Positions 1 through 8,564 are shown, counted from the first letter of the stretch. The stretch: 63,479 nt of DNA from Planctomycetaceae bacterium (GCA_004556055.1 SFIW01000010.1:1-63479), one strand, 5' to 3'. Program-made: numbers and translations. The notes: generated by a model from the sequence alone, not told the origin.

Positions 1-1
1 A

Positions 2-76
2 CTAACCCGTCTCAGAGATACCCTTCTTCCGAAACTCATGTCCGGTGAAATCGACGTTTCAGACGTCCAGCTTTAA
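2..76 (+). CDS. hsdS: Type I restriction specificity subunit HsdS, C-terminal end (partial)
   Basis: Only the last 24 codons are in the window; the gene enters from the left edge. The frame reads LTRLRDTLLPKLMSGEIDV followed by SDVQL and a TAA stop at 74-76. The LRDxLLPKLMSGEI ending is the classic C-terminus of type I restriction-modification S subunits, which choose the DNA target for HsdM and HsdR. The stop codon overlaps the stop of an oppositely oriented half-hsdS, so the two genes meet tail to tail. The base composition lacks the CGNCG skew of the rest of the window, consistent with acquisition by transfer. The assignment rests on a short but very characteristic tail. Confidence 0.85.
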   Translation, partial: LTRLRDTLLPKLMSGEIDVSDVQL

Positions 77-615
77 GCCGCTAAATTATCGTTTATCTGT
101 TTGTTCGTTTCAATTTGAGAATCGAGAGAATCTAAGATGGAAGCAATTTTTTTTTGATAATGGACGTCTTGAGGAACGCGTACCTTGACGGATTGCATCA
201 CTTTACCTGAGACTTCCTTAAAAGTTGTTCCACTTCCCAAACGTTCAATATATTCTCTATTATGTTTTAGAAGATAGTAGACGAATAGCGGATCAGCCCT
301 TTCATTAGTAACCACACTCTTGAATCCCTGATTAGTGCAAACACTTTGGGAGGCGATTGCAACATATCCTATAGGTGCGCGGGACGTGAAGAGGACGGCG
401 CCTTTAGGTAACATTTTAGTTGAGCAAGACCTAAACCCTTCGTCGGTGATATTTCTTTCTCCCCTTGAAATGAATCGCCCCTCAAAGGAAGACAAATCTT
501 TTGGAGTAATCCAAGGAATCGAGCCCCCGTAATAGTCTTCTCTTTTTGTCGAAGGCGTAGCTCCTCCAATAATTTCACCAATTTCTTCAAGCGAACATTC
601 CGTCCATTCAACCAT
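73..615 (-). CDS. hsdS: Half-length HsdS (N-terminal target-recognition domain plus start of central spacer), inverted relative to hsdS
   Basis: A 180-residue protein with one HsdS target-recognition domain: it opens MVEWTECSLEEIGEIIGG, contains IPWITPKDL and LFTSRAPIGYVAI, and ends in the spacer helix IASILDSLDSQIETNKQIND. Full S subunits are about 400 residues with two such domains; here translation stops right after NDNLAA, where intact proteins continue AQALFKSWF. A Shine-Dalgarno-like AGAAAGG lies upstream of the ATG. It is convergent to and touches the hsdS end at 76. This is the layout of a silent or alternative cassette of an invertible hsdS locus, exchanging recognition domains through inverted repeats in the spacer. 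It could instead be an independently expressed half-S subunit that dimerises. The inversion role is inference because the partner repeat lies outside the window. Confidence 0.85.
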   Translation of the reverse strand: MVEWTECSLEEIGEIIGGATPSTKREDYYGGSIPWITPKDLSSFEGRFISRGERNITDEGFRSCSTKMLPKGAVLFTSRAPIGYVAIASQSVCTNQGFKSVVTNERADPLFVYYLLKHNREYIERLGSGTTFKEVSGKVMQSVKVRVPQDVHYQKKIASILDSLDSQIETNKQINDNLAA

Positions 616-873
616 GCAAATAACCTTTCTACCCCATAAACTTCCGGTGAGCGAATTTAACGTTTATCTTTTCAACGCTGGTCGGAAGAATTGCAAAACG
701 GCGTCGCGACCCCGTGAACAGGACGAGATATTTACGCCGATCGGAAAAGGTCGCGCTTTTACGCTTTTCGGGGATCGCTCGATATATGAACGCTCCCCGA
801 GAAAGAACCGATCGATGAAAAGAACGCTAGACGCCCTCTTGCGTAAATTTCTTCTTAGCGATATGCGAAACCG
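616..873. other. Intergenic region without convincing gene
   Basis: About 260 bases between the inverted half-hsdS start and the superoxide reductase stop. It marks the switch from the low-skew hsdS DNA to the host-like CGNCG-rich DNA. An open frame runs through it on the + strand, but it shows no family signature and no ribosome binding site. No repeat or terminator was found. Confidence 0.4.
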
Positions 874-1248
874 TCATTTTTTCCACAGACCGTGAAGGTT
901 GCAATAGGCGTAAGCCGCTTCGATTTCGTCCCCGTCGATGAGCGCGAAACGCGCTTCCGGCTTGGCGCCGGGCTCAAGCGCCTGACGCTGGATCCCTTGA
1001 CGCGTATGAAGCGCGATCCATTCGATGTAATGTTCCGGAAGGGACGGATGGAGCGTTTCGCCGACCTGAACCGTCGCGACGTTCCCTTCGCGCTTGACGA
1101 CGGGAACGTGCTTTTCGAGAGACGCGTCGACCGCCCCCGCTTCGAGTTCCGTCATCGGGCTTCCGCAGCAGACGAGAGGAACCCCCGCGTCTTTGACTTT
1201 CACGGCGATATTTCCGCAGTGGGAACAATAGAAATAACGTTCTTGCAT
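874..1248 (-). CDS. dfx: Desulfoferrodoxin-type superoxide reductase
   Basis: A 124-residue two-domain superoxide reductase, which reduces superoxide to hydrogen peroxide in the cytoplasm of anaerobes without releasing oxygen. Residues 1-36 form a desulforedoxin-like centre with C8-x2-C11 and the C27-C28 pair. The rest is the neelaredoxin domain. It carries the EKH motif (E45, K46, H47), HPSLPEH (H67, H73) and CNLH (C116, H119), which supply the four His and one Cys ligands of the catalytic iron. All expected ligands are present, so it should be active. It stands alone, downstream of psd with about 170 bases between. The start is the ATG giving the usual short N-terminus before the first CxxC. 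Confidence 0.95.
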   Translation of the reverse strand: MQERYFYCSHCGNIAVKVKDAGVPLVCCGSPMTELEAGAVDASLEKHVPVVKREGNVATVQVGETLHPSLPEHYIEWIALHTRQGIQRQALEPGAKPEARFALIDGDEIEAAYAYCNLHGLWKK

Positions 1249-1422
1249 TGATTTTCCTCCTTTGAGTCGTCAAAGATAACGTTGCGTCGCGGTTATCAGC
1301 CTCCCAAACGAAAATCGCGCCTTTGACGCGGGCTCCTACTTTCCCGCGTCGTCTTAGATAAGAGTCGCGCCCAACTCATGCGTTGAACGCGGCTTCGCAA
1401 AAGATCTTGCGCGGAGCGCGAA

Positions 1423-2244
1423 TCACTCCGCGCCGTACTGATTCCCGATCCATTCGCCGTACTTGACTTGGACTTCGCCGTCCTTAAGCTTCTCTACGAG
1501 CTCGGGACGCAGGCGAATCTTGTCTTTCTGGAAGAAGAGAACGATCGTCGAGCCGGCAAGGTCAAAGCGTCCCTTTTCTTCGCCTCTTTTGACGCGGACG
1601 TTTTCCTTCGGATTCACGATTCCGCCGACGACGAGCGCCCCGACTTCCGTCTGGACGACGCGTCCGAAATGTTCCGTTTCAAGGAGCGTCCAGCATCGAC
1701 GGTTGAGCGCGTAAACGGGGTACGTTTCGCAGCAGATCGGTTGAACGCTGTGGAGCTTGCCGGGGATCATGTGATTCGGGCCCTGGAACGCGTCGTCGAT
1801 GTAGCAGTAGTGGTGATAATCGGAGGGGCAGAGGCGGAATATGAGGACGTCGCCCCCTTGAAATTCTTTGGCGAGCTCCGCGTCTTGGAAAAGATCCGAG
1901 AGCGCGTAACGCGCCTTCTTAATGTCGAAGCCCGCGTTTTCGTCGAGACGGAAGACGCTCAGGCGCGAGTCGCACGGGCTGATAAGCCTCTCTGGCGTAA
2001 GATCGACTTCATTTTCGCGCGCGCGTCCAAAGAATTCGCGGAACGTGCGAAATTTGTCGAGCTCTTCGTCCGACATTTCAATTCCGTTGCGTTTCGCATA
2101 GCGCTTCACCTGCCCTTTGGAGAGGCGCGAGGAGAGGAACGCGACCGCGATTTTATCCGCGTGACTCGCAAGAATCGCCTTTAAAATCAGACGACCAAGC
2201 GCGTTCCCGTAGAGGAAATCGACGACTGGGGACGTGCCGCTCAT
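1423..2244 (-). CDS. psd: Phosphatidylserine decarboxylase
   Basis: A 273-residue decarboxylase that converts phosphatidylserine to phosphatidylethanolamine, the second step after PssA. The family's YHHYC and PGKLHSVQP elements sit near residues 143-166. The pyruvoyl-forming self-cleavage motif appears as AGST at 230-233, with Ser232 the predicted pyruvoyl precursor; the family usually has LGST. Its ATG overlaps the pssA stop in an ATGA arrangement, so the two are translationally coupled. An 8-bp inverted repeat, GCGCGGAG/CTCCGCGC (1409-1433), spans the 3' end but lacks a T-run. Confidence 0.95.
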   Translation of the reverse strand: MSGTSPVVDFLYGNALGRLILKAILASHADKIAVAFLSSRLSKGQVKRYAKRNGIEMSDEELDKFRTFREFFGRARENEVDLTPERLISPCDSRLSVFRLDENAGFDIKKARYALSDLFQDAELAKEFQGGDVLIFRLCPSDYHHYCYIDDAFQGPNHMIPGKLHSVQPICCETYPVYALNRRCWTLLETEHFGRVVQTEVGALVVGGIVNPKENVRVKRGEEKGRFDLAGSTIVLFFQKDKIRLRPELVEKLKDGEVQVKYGEWIGNQYGAE

Positions 2245-2861
2245 TTCTTAATTCCCGTAAGAAGGATGAGTAATTCAAAACAGCCGAACATTAACATGCC
2301 GACCATTCCCGCAGTTTTCGGTTTCCGCAACGAGAAGGGCGTCAGGAACGCGAGCGCCATGACTCCGAGAACCGCCGTGCCGATCGTCGCAAGTTCCCAG
2401 TCGCGAAGGTAGCCGACCCCAAGGAGCGTCGGAAGGAAGAACGCCGACGTCGTCACCGGAAGCCCGAGATACGATTCGCGCGGCCCCGAGCTCGCGTCTT
2501 GCCGTTCTTCTTCGTTGACGTTGAACCACGCCAGACGAATCAACGCGCAAAGAAGGTAGAAACCGGCGATTGCGTGCGTGAATTTGCCGTCCGGAGACGT
2601 CGCGTAGACGATGACCGCCGGAAGCACCCCAAAACTGACGAGGTCGCTCAACGAGTCGATCTGAACCCCGAAACGCTTTTCTTGTTTCGTCCGTTCCATC
2701 GTCGACGCGATCTTGCCGTCAAACATATCGCAGACTCCCGCCAACATGAGGCAAAAAAGCGCTTCAAGCGTTTTACCGTCCATCGCGAAGGTTACGCCCG
2801 CGAACGCCACGAGCATTCCGATGTACGTCAAGGCGACCGTGTAGTTGTAAAATCCTAACAT
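2241..2861 (-). CDS. pssA: CDP-diacylglycerol-serine O-phosphatidyltransferase
   Basis: A 206-residue integral membrane enzyme of the CDP-alcohol phosphatidyltransferase family. It makes phosphatidylserine from CDP-diacylglycerol and serine. The signature D-x2-D-G-x2-A-x8-G-x3-D-x3-D reads as DMFDGKIAS, then GVQIDSLSD, near residues 46-75. Several hydrophobic segments follow, as expected. It is the first gene of a two-gene unit with psd, overlapping by four bases, so the window holds the complete phosphatidylserine-to-phosphatidylethanolamine branch. Confidence 0.95.
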   Translation of the reverse strand: MLGFYNYTVALTYIGMLVAFAGVTFAMDGKTLEALFCLMLAGVCDMFDGKIASTMERTKQEKRFGVQIDSLSDLVSFGVLPAVIVYATSPDGKFTHAIAGFYLLCALIRLAWFNVNEEERQDASSGPRESYLGLPVTTSAFFLPTLLGVGYLRDWELATIGTAVLGVMALAFLTPFSLRKPKTAGMVGMLMFGCFELLILLTGIKK

Positions 2862-3055
2862 GGTGAGTTTCCTCTTGAATCCGTCGACGCGAACGACGCG
2901 CCTGACGGAGTTTATGCGTAAAACGACATAAACTAGATTTAGTTAATGAAACTTCCGGGACGAATCCCAGAAATAGCTGGACAATCTACCTTATTCTAAC
3001 AGATTGCGCCGTCTATGGCTACATACTCCCAATATATTTTTTAATTTAGCAACCG

Positions 3056-3085
3056 CCGGGAACGTTACGACCGTTACGTTCCCGG
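3056..3085. repeat. Inverted repeat just downstream of recQ
   Basis: A perfect 10-bp inverted repeat (CCGGGAACGT / ACGTTCCCGG) around a 10-base loop, six bases beyond the recQ stop. It could form a stable hairpin in the recQ transcript, but no T-run follows, so it is either a processing/stability hairpin or a non-canonical terminator. Confidence 0.5.
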
Positions 3086-3091
3086 AACGGT

Positions 3092-4981
3092 TTACTGGCG
3101 ACTTTCGAGAAATTCTTCGATCGCTTCCATAAATTCTGATCCGTAACTGCGAAGTTTCGTGCGACCGACCCCGCTCACGAGAAGGAAATCTTCGTCTGTG
3201 CGCGGTTTGAGACAGGCCATGTCGACGAGCGATTTATCCGAAAAAACAATGTAAGGGGGAACGTTTTCCGCTCGCGCGATCTCCATGCGCTTGAGACGCA
3301 GCGCCTCGAAGAGCGCGCGGTCGCGCGGCGATAGATTCTCCTTGGAATAAGGATCAGACGACGCGCGGATAAAGCGCGTCTTCGACTTCTCTTTCCCTTC
3401 CGGGCGCTTGACGATCGTCACGCTCCTCTTGCCGCGGAGAACTTCCCACCCAAGCTCGCTCACTTGCGGCACGGGGAATCGCGGATCCGCGTCGAGCGTC
3501 GCTAGGCCCTGAACGAGGAGCGCCTGGATAAGGTAGCGCCAGTATTGTTTCGTGCGATCCGCCCCCACGCCGAAGGTCGGGAGATGGTCGTGACCGAGGG
3601 AGACGATCCTATCCGTGCGCGTTCCCGTCAAGACGTCGGCGATATATCCCGCGCCGAAGCGGTTCCCCGTGCGCTGCATCGCGGAGAGCGCCTTTTGCGC
3701 GTCGATCGTCGCGTCCACTCGCGGCGTCGTCCCCACGCAGAAGTCGCACGCCCCGCAACGCGTCGCCGGACGCGCTTCGCGTTCCGACTCTTCCGACGTC
3801 ACGTCGATCGGACGATACGTCTCCCCGAAATATTTCAGAAGATTGACCCGTCGGCACCCGTCCGCCTCCGCGAAACGCACCATCTCGTTGAGACGCGTTT
3901 CCGCCGCGCGCCGCGCCTCCTCGTCTTCATATTGATCCAAAAAGCTGCGGTAGATCGCCGCGTCCTGATACCCGAAAAAGAGCGCGCAACGCGCCGACGC
4001 GCCGTCGCGACCAGCACGCCCCGTCTCCTGATAATAACTCTCGATATCCTTCGGCAAGTCTCCGTGTACGACGAAACGTACGTTCGATTTGTCGATCCCC
4101 ATGCCGAACGCGATCGTCGCCACGATGATTGGAGTTTCGTCCTTCGAAAAAGAGTCCTGAACCCTCGCGCGTTCTTCGTCCGACAGGCCCGCGTGATACG
4201 CCGCCGCTTTGTAACCCGCGCGTTTGAGGAACTCCGTCGTCTCTTCGACTTTCTTACGCGTCGCGCGATACACGATCCCCGATTCTCCCTCGACTTCTTT
4301 GAGGAAAGAAACGAGTTGGCGCGGAAAATCTTCGCGATAGGAGATCTGATAGAAGAGGTTCGGACGGTCGAAGGACGCGACGAGACAGAACGGGTCGCGG
4401 AGCTTTAGGGAGCCCTTTACGTCCTTTGCGACGAGATCCGTCGCCGTCGCCGTGAACGCCGCGACGGGACAATGCGGAAAAAGATCGACGATCTCGCCAA
4501 GTTGCAGGTAGTCCGCGCGGAAATTATGACCCCATTGCGAGACGCAGTGCGCTTCGTCGATTGCGAAAAAGCTCAGTTTCGTCCGCTGAAGCGTCTCGCG
4601 AAAGCGTTCCGCGCCGAACCGTTCCGGGGAGACGTACAGAAGTTTGAGGCGTCCGCGGTCGAGTTCTTCCATGACGGCGCGCCATTCGTCGGCGGTCGTC
4701 GTCGAGTTGAGCGTCGCCGCGCTGATTCCGTTCTTCTGCGCCGCGTCGACCTGGTCTTTCATCAGCGAGAGAAGGGGACTCACCACAACGCACACCCCGT
4801 CCATAAGGAGCGCCGGAAGCTGGTAGCAAAGCGATTTGCCCCCGCCGGTGGGCATGACGGCGAAAACGTCGCGACCTTCAAGGATCGCGCGGATGATCGA
4901 TTCCTGATGCGGACGAAAACTGCGATAACCGAAAACGTCGGCGAGCGTTTGATAAAGAGGATCGGCGGATTCTGTCGACAT
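3092..4981 (-). CDS. recQ: ATP-dependent DNA helicase RecQ
   Basis: A 629-residue superfamily 2 helicase, full family length. Motif I is MPTGGGKS (43-50) and motif II is the DEAH box at 142-145 followed by CVSQWGHNFR. The QETGRAGRDG motif VI is present. A zinc-binding RQC segment with CGACDFC lies near 410. An HRDC domain (about 545-629, with LLVSGVGRTKLRSYG) ends the protein. It unwinds DNA 3' to 5' in recombination and repair. The ATG at 4981 has AAGGAG-type sequence just upstream. On the - strand a TATAAT box (complement of 5011-5016) sits about 30 bases upstream of the start. It is divergent from the mcsA-like gene. Confidence 0.97.
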   Translation of the reverse strand: MSTESADPLYQTLADVFGYRSFRPHQESIIRAILEGRDVFAVMPTGGGKSLCYQLPALLMDGVCVVVSPLLSLMKDQVDAAQKNGISAATLNSTTTADEWRAVMEELDRGRLKLLYVSPERFGAERFRETLQRTKLSFFAIDEAHCVSQWGHNFRADYLQLGEIVDLFPHCPVAAFTATATDLVAKDVKGSLKLRDPFCLVASFDRPNLFYQISYREDFPRQLVSFLKEVEGESGIVYRATRKKVEETTEFLKRAGYKAAAYHAGLSDEERARVQDSFSKDETPIIVATIAFGMGIDKSNVRFVVHGDLPKDIESYYQETGRAGRDGASARCALFFGYQDAAIYRSFLDQYEDEEARRAAETRLNEMVRFAEADGCRRVNLLKYFGETYRPIDVTSEESEREARPATRCGACDFCVGTTPRVDATIDAQKALSAMQRTGNRFGAGYIADVLTGTRTDRIVSLGHDHLPTFGVGADRTKQYWRYLIQALLVQGLATLDADPRFPVPQVSELGWEVLRGKRSVTIVKRPEGKEKSKTRFIRASSDPYSKENLSPRDRALFEALRLKRMEIARAENVPPYIVFSDKSLVDMACLKPRTDEDFLLVSGVGRTKLRSYGSEFMEAIEEFLESRQ

Positions 4982-5047
4982 TCCATGAGCTCCTTCTGTT
5001 GACGTTTGCTATTATAACGCCCTCGGCGCGCGCGTCGAGGCAAGCTC

Positions 5048-5076
5048 TTGACGCGTTTCATTCTTTGTATTATAGT
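5048..5076 (+). promoter_or_regulatory. Sigma-70-type promoter for the mcsA-like gene
   Basis: TTGACG (5048-5053), 17-base spacer, TATAGT (5071-5076), about 70 bases upstream of the start codon and divergent from the recQ promoter. Confidence 0.6.
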
Positions 5077-5145
5077 AACAACGCTTTGAGAACGTTGGGC
5101 TTCTCGAGCGCTTTTCCCTTGCGGTTTTATTAAGAAGAGACTGAC

Positions 5146-5661
5146 ATGAAATGTCACAAGTGCGGTCGTAAGGCGACCTTTCACATTACTGAAATGATTG
5201 ACGCTCAGAAGGTTGAGCTCCATCTGTGCGACGAACACGCCAACGAGTATTTGCATCAGCACGACATTTTTGCAAACGACTCCAACGACGATTCGACGAA
5301 AGATCTTCAAGAGACGACGGATTCCCTCATGCTCGACGATTTCCAAACGTGTCCGTGCTGCGGCGCGACGCTCCAGGATTTCCGAAAAGACGGGCTCCTC
5401 GGTTGCGCTCACGATTACGTCGTTTTTCGAGAAAGACTTGAACCCTTCTTCTTAGCGCTTCATGGAAAACTTAAGCATGTCGGTAAGAGACCGCGCCATG
5501 CGGGCGAAAAAGCTCTTGGCGCGACTCTGGTCAGGTTGCGAAACCTACTTGTCGACGCGGTTAAGATCGAGGACTACGAGACCGCTTCGAAGTTGCGCGA
5601 CGAAATCGCGGCGCTCGAAAAGAAAATCGCGAACGCTCCTTCTAAAGGGACGCTTGTTTGA
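5146..5661 (+). CDS. McsA-like zinc-finger / UVR-motif protein
   Basis: A 171-residue protein with two zinc-binding segments (C3-x2-C6 with C28, and C69/C71/C72 with C87) and a C-terminal UVR motif (about 126-161, EDYETASKLRDEIAALEKK). This is the architecture of McsA, the activator of the protein-arginine kinase McsB and partner of ClpC. Families sharing it also occur without McsB. In Firmicutes mcsA sits in a ctsR-mcsA-mcsB-clpC operon; none of those partners are beside it here, so its target is unknown. The last 20 bases overlap the end of the convergent gene at 5642. Confidence 0.75.
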   Translation: MKCHKCGRKATFHITEMIDAQKVELHLCDEHANEYLHQHDIFANDSNDDSTKDLQETTDSLMLDDFQTCPCCGATLQDFRKDGLLGCAHDYVVFRERLEPFFLALHGKLKHVGKRPRHAGEKALGATLVRLRNLLVDAVKIEDYETASKLRDEIAALEKKIANAPSKGTLV

Positions 5662-6184
5662 AGACGACGCGATCCGTGATCTTCCACTCCCCCCGCGCCT
5701 CTTCGCGAAGTTCGACCGACGTGAAGTCGATCAGCGTTGTAAAGGGGCCGGACCCCCAATATTGATTTGAGCATTTCCCGCGGACGGCGCAGCGAAACGA
5801 CGCGATCGCCGCCCGCGGCGACTTATAACGATTGATTTCTTCCACTTGGAAATTCGAGATCTTCACTCGCTCGAGTTCCACGCTTGACATATGACTCCGC
5901 GCTTCTTTGCTTATTAGGCGCGCCTCTTGCGAAAAATACCCGAGTCCTTTCTCCACGTCGTTCGCTTCAAACGCCTGCGCCGCCGACTCCACGACCGCGC
6001 GGATCCGTTTCTCGTCCGTCATTAGAAAAAAGACGCTCCAAATTCCAAGCGCTAAGACGACGAATCCCGCTCCGATTCCGGATAAGAAGTAAACGCGTTT
6101 CGTCGTTCCTTGACTGAGCGCGAAACCTGCGACGACGCATGCCGTCGCCATGAAAACCCAGATCGACAAGTTGTTTGTCAGCAT
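5642..6184 (-). CDS. Small membrane-anchored protein, possibly SnoaL/NTF2-like (paralog of the next upstream gene)
   Basis: About 180 residues from the ATG at 6184, chosen because GAGGAG lies eight bases upstream; a longer in-frame start at 6259 would run back into the upstream gene. Two hydrophobic segments occupy roughly residues 6-50. The soluble part begins IRAVVESAAQAFEANDVEKG, a helix pattern typical of SnoaL/NTF2-like domains, and ends in beta-rich sequence (EWKITDRVVF). It resembles the protein encoded just upstream in length order, anchor position and the SSVELE/SSVELQ motif, so the two look like diverged tandem duplicates. No function recognised. The fold assignment is inference. 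Confidence 0.6.
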   Translation of the reverse strand: MLTNNLSIWVFMATACVVAGFALSQGTTKRVYFLSGIGAGFVVLALGIWSVFFLMTDEKRIRAVVESAAQAFEANDVEKGLGYFSQEARLISKEARSHMSSVELERVKISNFQVEEINRYKSPRAAIASFRCAVRGKCSNQYWGSGPFTTLIDFTSVELREEARGEWKITDRVVFKQASL

Positions 6185-6213
6185 AAGAAGCGTCTCCTCA
6201 GGGGTCGTGGACG

Positions 6214-6786
6214 TCACGGCGCGGAAACGCGCGCGACGCAACCGTCGAGCGCGCGCCATTCGCCGTCCGATTCGCGTTCAAGCGCGACGTCGGAAATATC
6301 GATTTTGAGGTGAAAGGGAAAGGGCGTGGGGAAGGGCCATACGCGCGTTTTTCCCGACGCGACGACGGATAGAGAGATCGTCGCGCGCGCGGGCTCCGCC
6401 TCGACGTCGAGGGAGTCGACGGAGAATGTTTGCAATTCGACGGACGAGATTTGCGTCGTATGGCGGTTGGAGTCGACGAGCTCGCGTAGCGCGACCGCTC
6501 GCGTCGAAAGATGGCGTAGCGCGCCGTCAAGGTCGTTTGCGTTCGCGCGCGCCGTCGCCGATTCGACCGCCGCGCCGATCGCGTCGCGCGCCTTGTTTTC
6601 CGCTCGACGACGCATGGCGCTCGGCGAATAACGCGCCGCGACGAAGAATCCGACGACTAGAAGCGCTACTAACAAAAGAATAAGGAGAAGCCGCCGCGCA
6701 GAGAGGAAGGACGCGGCGACTTCGCCCGGCGATTCGTTTGCCGATTCGATCGGCGACGCGATCGCTTCGTTCAGGGATGGATCCAT
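6214..6786 (-). CDS. Small membrane-anchored protein, possibly SnoaL/NTF2-like
   Basis: A 190-residue protein with a cytosolic N-terminus, a single strong transmembrane helix (LLLILLLVALLVVGFFVAA, about 33-51) and an extracytoplasmic domain. This holds a helical stretch (AAVESATARANANDLDGALR), then SSVELQTFSV and beta-strands ending in GEWRALDGCV. The pattern parallels the gene immediately downstream (ends WKITDRVVF). Its start overlaps the end of the Tat-secreted oxidoreductase gene by 16 bases, so all three are likely one transcript. No enzyme motif is visible. Confidence 0.65.
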   Translation of the reverse strand: MDPSLNEAIASPIESANESPGEVAASFLSARRLLLILLLVALLVVGFFVAARYSPSAMRRRAENKARDAIGAAVESATARANANDLDGALRHLSTRAVALRELVDSNRHTTQISSVELQTFSVDSLDVEAEPARATISLSVVASGKTRVWPFPTPFPFHLKIDISDVALERESDGEWRALDGCVARVSAP

Positions 6787-8141
6787 GGCGCTCGATATTC
6801 CCTAGCAAGGAGCGCGTTCGCCTCGTCGTCGTTGCGCACGCGTCCCGCCTCTTCGTCCCATTCCAACGCGCGCCCAAGCTTGGCGGAAATATTCCCTAAG
6901 ACGCAGCAGATTGTGGAGATCGCTCCTTCTTCCACGTCGCTACGCGGTCGACCGCGATCTACGATACGCGCCACGAAATCGCGCATGTGCTCCCGAATCG
7001 ATTCGCAACATTGACGTTCGAGACCCTCTTCCGTCTTGTCGCCGGGATACGCCGGATTATCGACCGCGACGTCGACGCTCTGCGTTTCCTTCGAATGATA
7101 GCGGCGGAAGTCGTACCCAAAGACGCTCGCTTTTAGGAGCCCGTTTTCGCCGTAGAAATACCCGCCCCACGGATGGCGCGGATCGGGAAGTTCCGACCAT
7201 GTGCGATGATTCCACACGACTTCGAGGTCGCCGTAGTCGAAGACGACCGTTTGCGTGTCGCTGCAATTGGAGATCCCGCCACGCTTAACATACTGTCCGG
7301 CGACGGAGAAAATGCGACGAGGATAGCGCAGGTCGAGGAGCCATCGCGCCATGTCAAACATATGGACGCCCATGTCCCCAAGGGTTCCGTTCCCATACTC
7401 CATGAATCGACGCCACGTTCCGCGACGAAGACAGGGATAATACGGCAATTTCGGCGCGGGACCGCACCAAAAATCGAAGTCGAACGCTTCGGGAACTTCC
7501 GTCGGCTCTTGGTTAAACGCCGGGCCCGGCCCTCCGTAATAGCTGTAAATATCGACTTGTCCGACGCGCCCGAGACGCCCCGAGTCGATAATTTCGCGCT
7601 TCGCTTCGATAAGGTGCGGGGCGCTGCGACGCTGAAGGCCGATTTGCACGACCGCGCCTTTCGCGCGCGCCGCCGCGAGGATCGCCTGACATTCGCGAAC
7701 GTCGACTCCGATCGGCTTCTGAAGATAGACGTCGCATCCCGCTTCGATCGCGGCGATAGCGACGAGCGCGTGCCAATGATCCGGGGTTCCAATGAGAACG
7801 ACGTCGAGATTCGATTCTTTGAGCGCCTCGCGATAGTCGGAAAATTGGCGCGGTTCGCGACCGTTTTGACGCGCCGCGACCTTCTTGGCGGTCTTTTCAA
7901 GAGAGTCGCGGTCGACGTCGCAAATCGCGACGACGTCGATATCGCAAGCCGCCGTTCCGTCCTGACATACCTGTGTCAGATGATATAAATCGACGTTTCC
8001 GTACCAGCCCGCGCCGATAAGTCCGACGCGGAGCGTTCGCCGCGCTTCTTGCGCTCGAGACTCCAAAACGTTGACCGCCCCGCTTGCCGCCGCGCTTGCC
8101 GCGCTAAGTCCGCCAAGACGAATAAAATCGCGTCGATTCAT
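6771..8141 (-). CDS. Tat-exported Gfo/Idh/MocA-family oxidoreductase
   Basis: A 456-residue protein. It starts with a twin-arginine signal (NRRDFIRLGG at 2-11, then an Ala-rich hydrophobic stretch), followed by the NAD(P)-binding Rossmann motif VGLIGAGWYG and the family's GTPDHWHA and QKPIGVDV (EKP-like) motifs. Members oxidise or reduce sugars, inositols and amino sugars or hydrolyse glycosides via NAD. Planctomycetes carry many Tat-exported copies, usually in carbohydrate loci. The canonical EKP lysine is retained as QKP. Substrate cannot be inferred. It heads a three-gene unit with the two small membrane proteins downstream. Confidence 0.9.
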   Translation of the reverse strand: MNRRDFIRLGGLSAASAAASGAVNVLESRAQEARRTLRVGLIGAGWYGNVDLYHLTQVCQDGTAACDIDVVAICDVDRDSLEKTAKKVAARQNGREPRQFSDYREALKESNLDVVLIGTPDHWHALVAIAAIEAGCDVYLQKPIGVDVRECQAILAAARAKGAVVQIGLQRRSAPHLIEAKREIIDSGRLGRVGQVDIYSYYGGPGPAFNQEPTEVPEAFDFDFWCGPAPKLPYYPCLRRGTWRRFMEYGNGTLGDMGVHMFDMARWLLDLRYPRRIFSVAGQYVKRGGISNCSDTQTVVFDYGDLEVVWNHRTWSELPDPRHPWGGYFYGENGLLKASVFGYDFRRYHSKETQSVDVAVDNPAYPGDKTEEGLERQCCESIREHMRDFVARIVDRGRPRSDVEEGAISTICCVLGNISAKLGRALEWDEEAGRVRNDDEANALLAREYRAPWIHP

Positions 8142-8564
8142 ATTTTGTCTCCTAGTTGTCTACGTAGGGGTTATTTCTTCGCGTCGACGATCCTGCGCCG
8201 ACTTACATGCGCGAAATATATAGCTATTATGCGATCTCTTGCGCTACTTTTGGAGAATAATTAAGAAAAACTCTGGTTTTTTTCCTAATTTTTGAGAAAA
8301 TATTGCGTATTAAGGAAAGTTTTACTGACGCTTTGGAGCGTGTTGAGGAAAGGGGGGAAAACTTTACGGTCTGCTGGCCGACGTTTTCCTTCGGTTGGAC
8401 GCGCCGCAGTAGGCGCGACCCTGAAATTGCGGTTGACGCGTTTTCCGTTTCTTGTCATACTGAGCAGGCGGCTGTCGCGCTGATTCGTCGTTTTCGGCGA
8501 TCTTTGATCGACGAGCGATTCAGACGGCAAGGCGCGCGTTAATCGGGAAAGGGACTTAGTACAG
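8142..8564. other. Divergent intergenic region, AT-rich centre
   Basis: Some 420 bases between two divergent genes. The middle (8210-8330) is markedly AT-rich, with TATATAGCTATTATG and a run of Ts. A promoter for the rightward gene is at 8433-8461. No gene or repeat supported. Confidence 0.5.
8433..8461 (+). promoter_or_regulatory. Probable promoter of the MurE-like gene
   Basis: TTGACG (8433-8438), 17-base spacer, CATACT (8456-8461); about 100 bases upstream of the start codon. The -10 is weak. Confidence 0.4.

Noticed and set aside
614..895. 93-codon open frame on + between hsdS and dfx
   Set aside because: No ribosome binding site, no family signature and overlaps the dfx end; likely chance.
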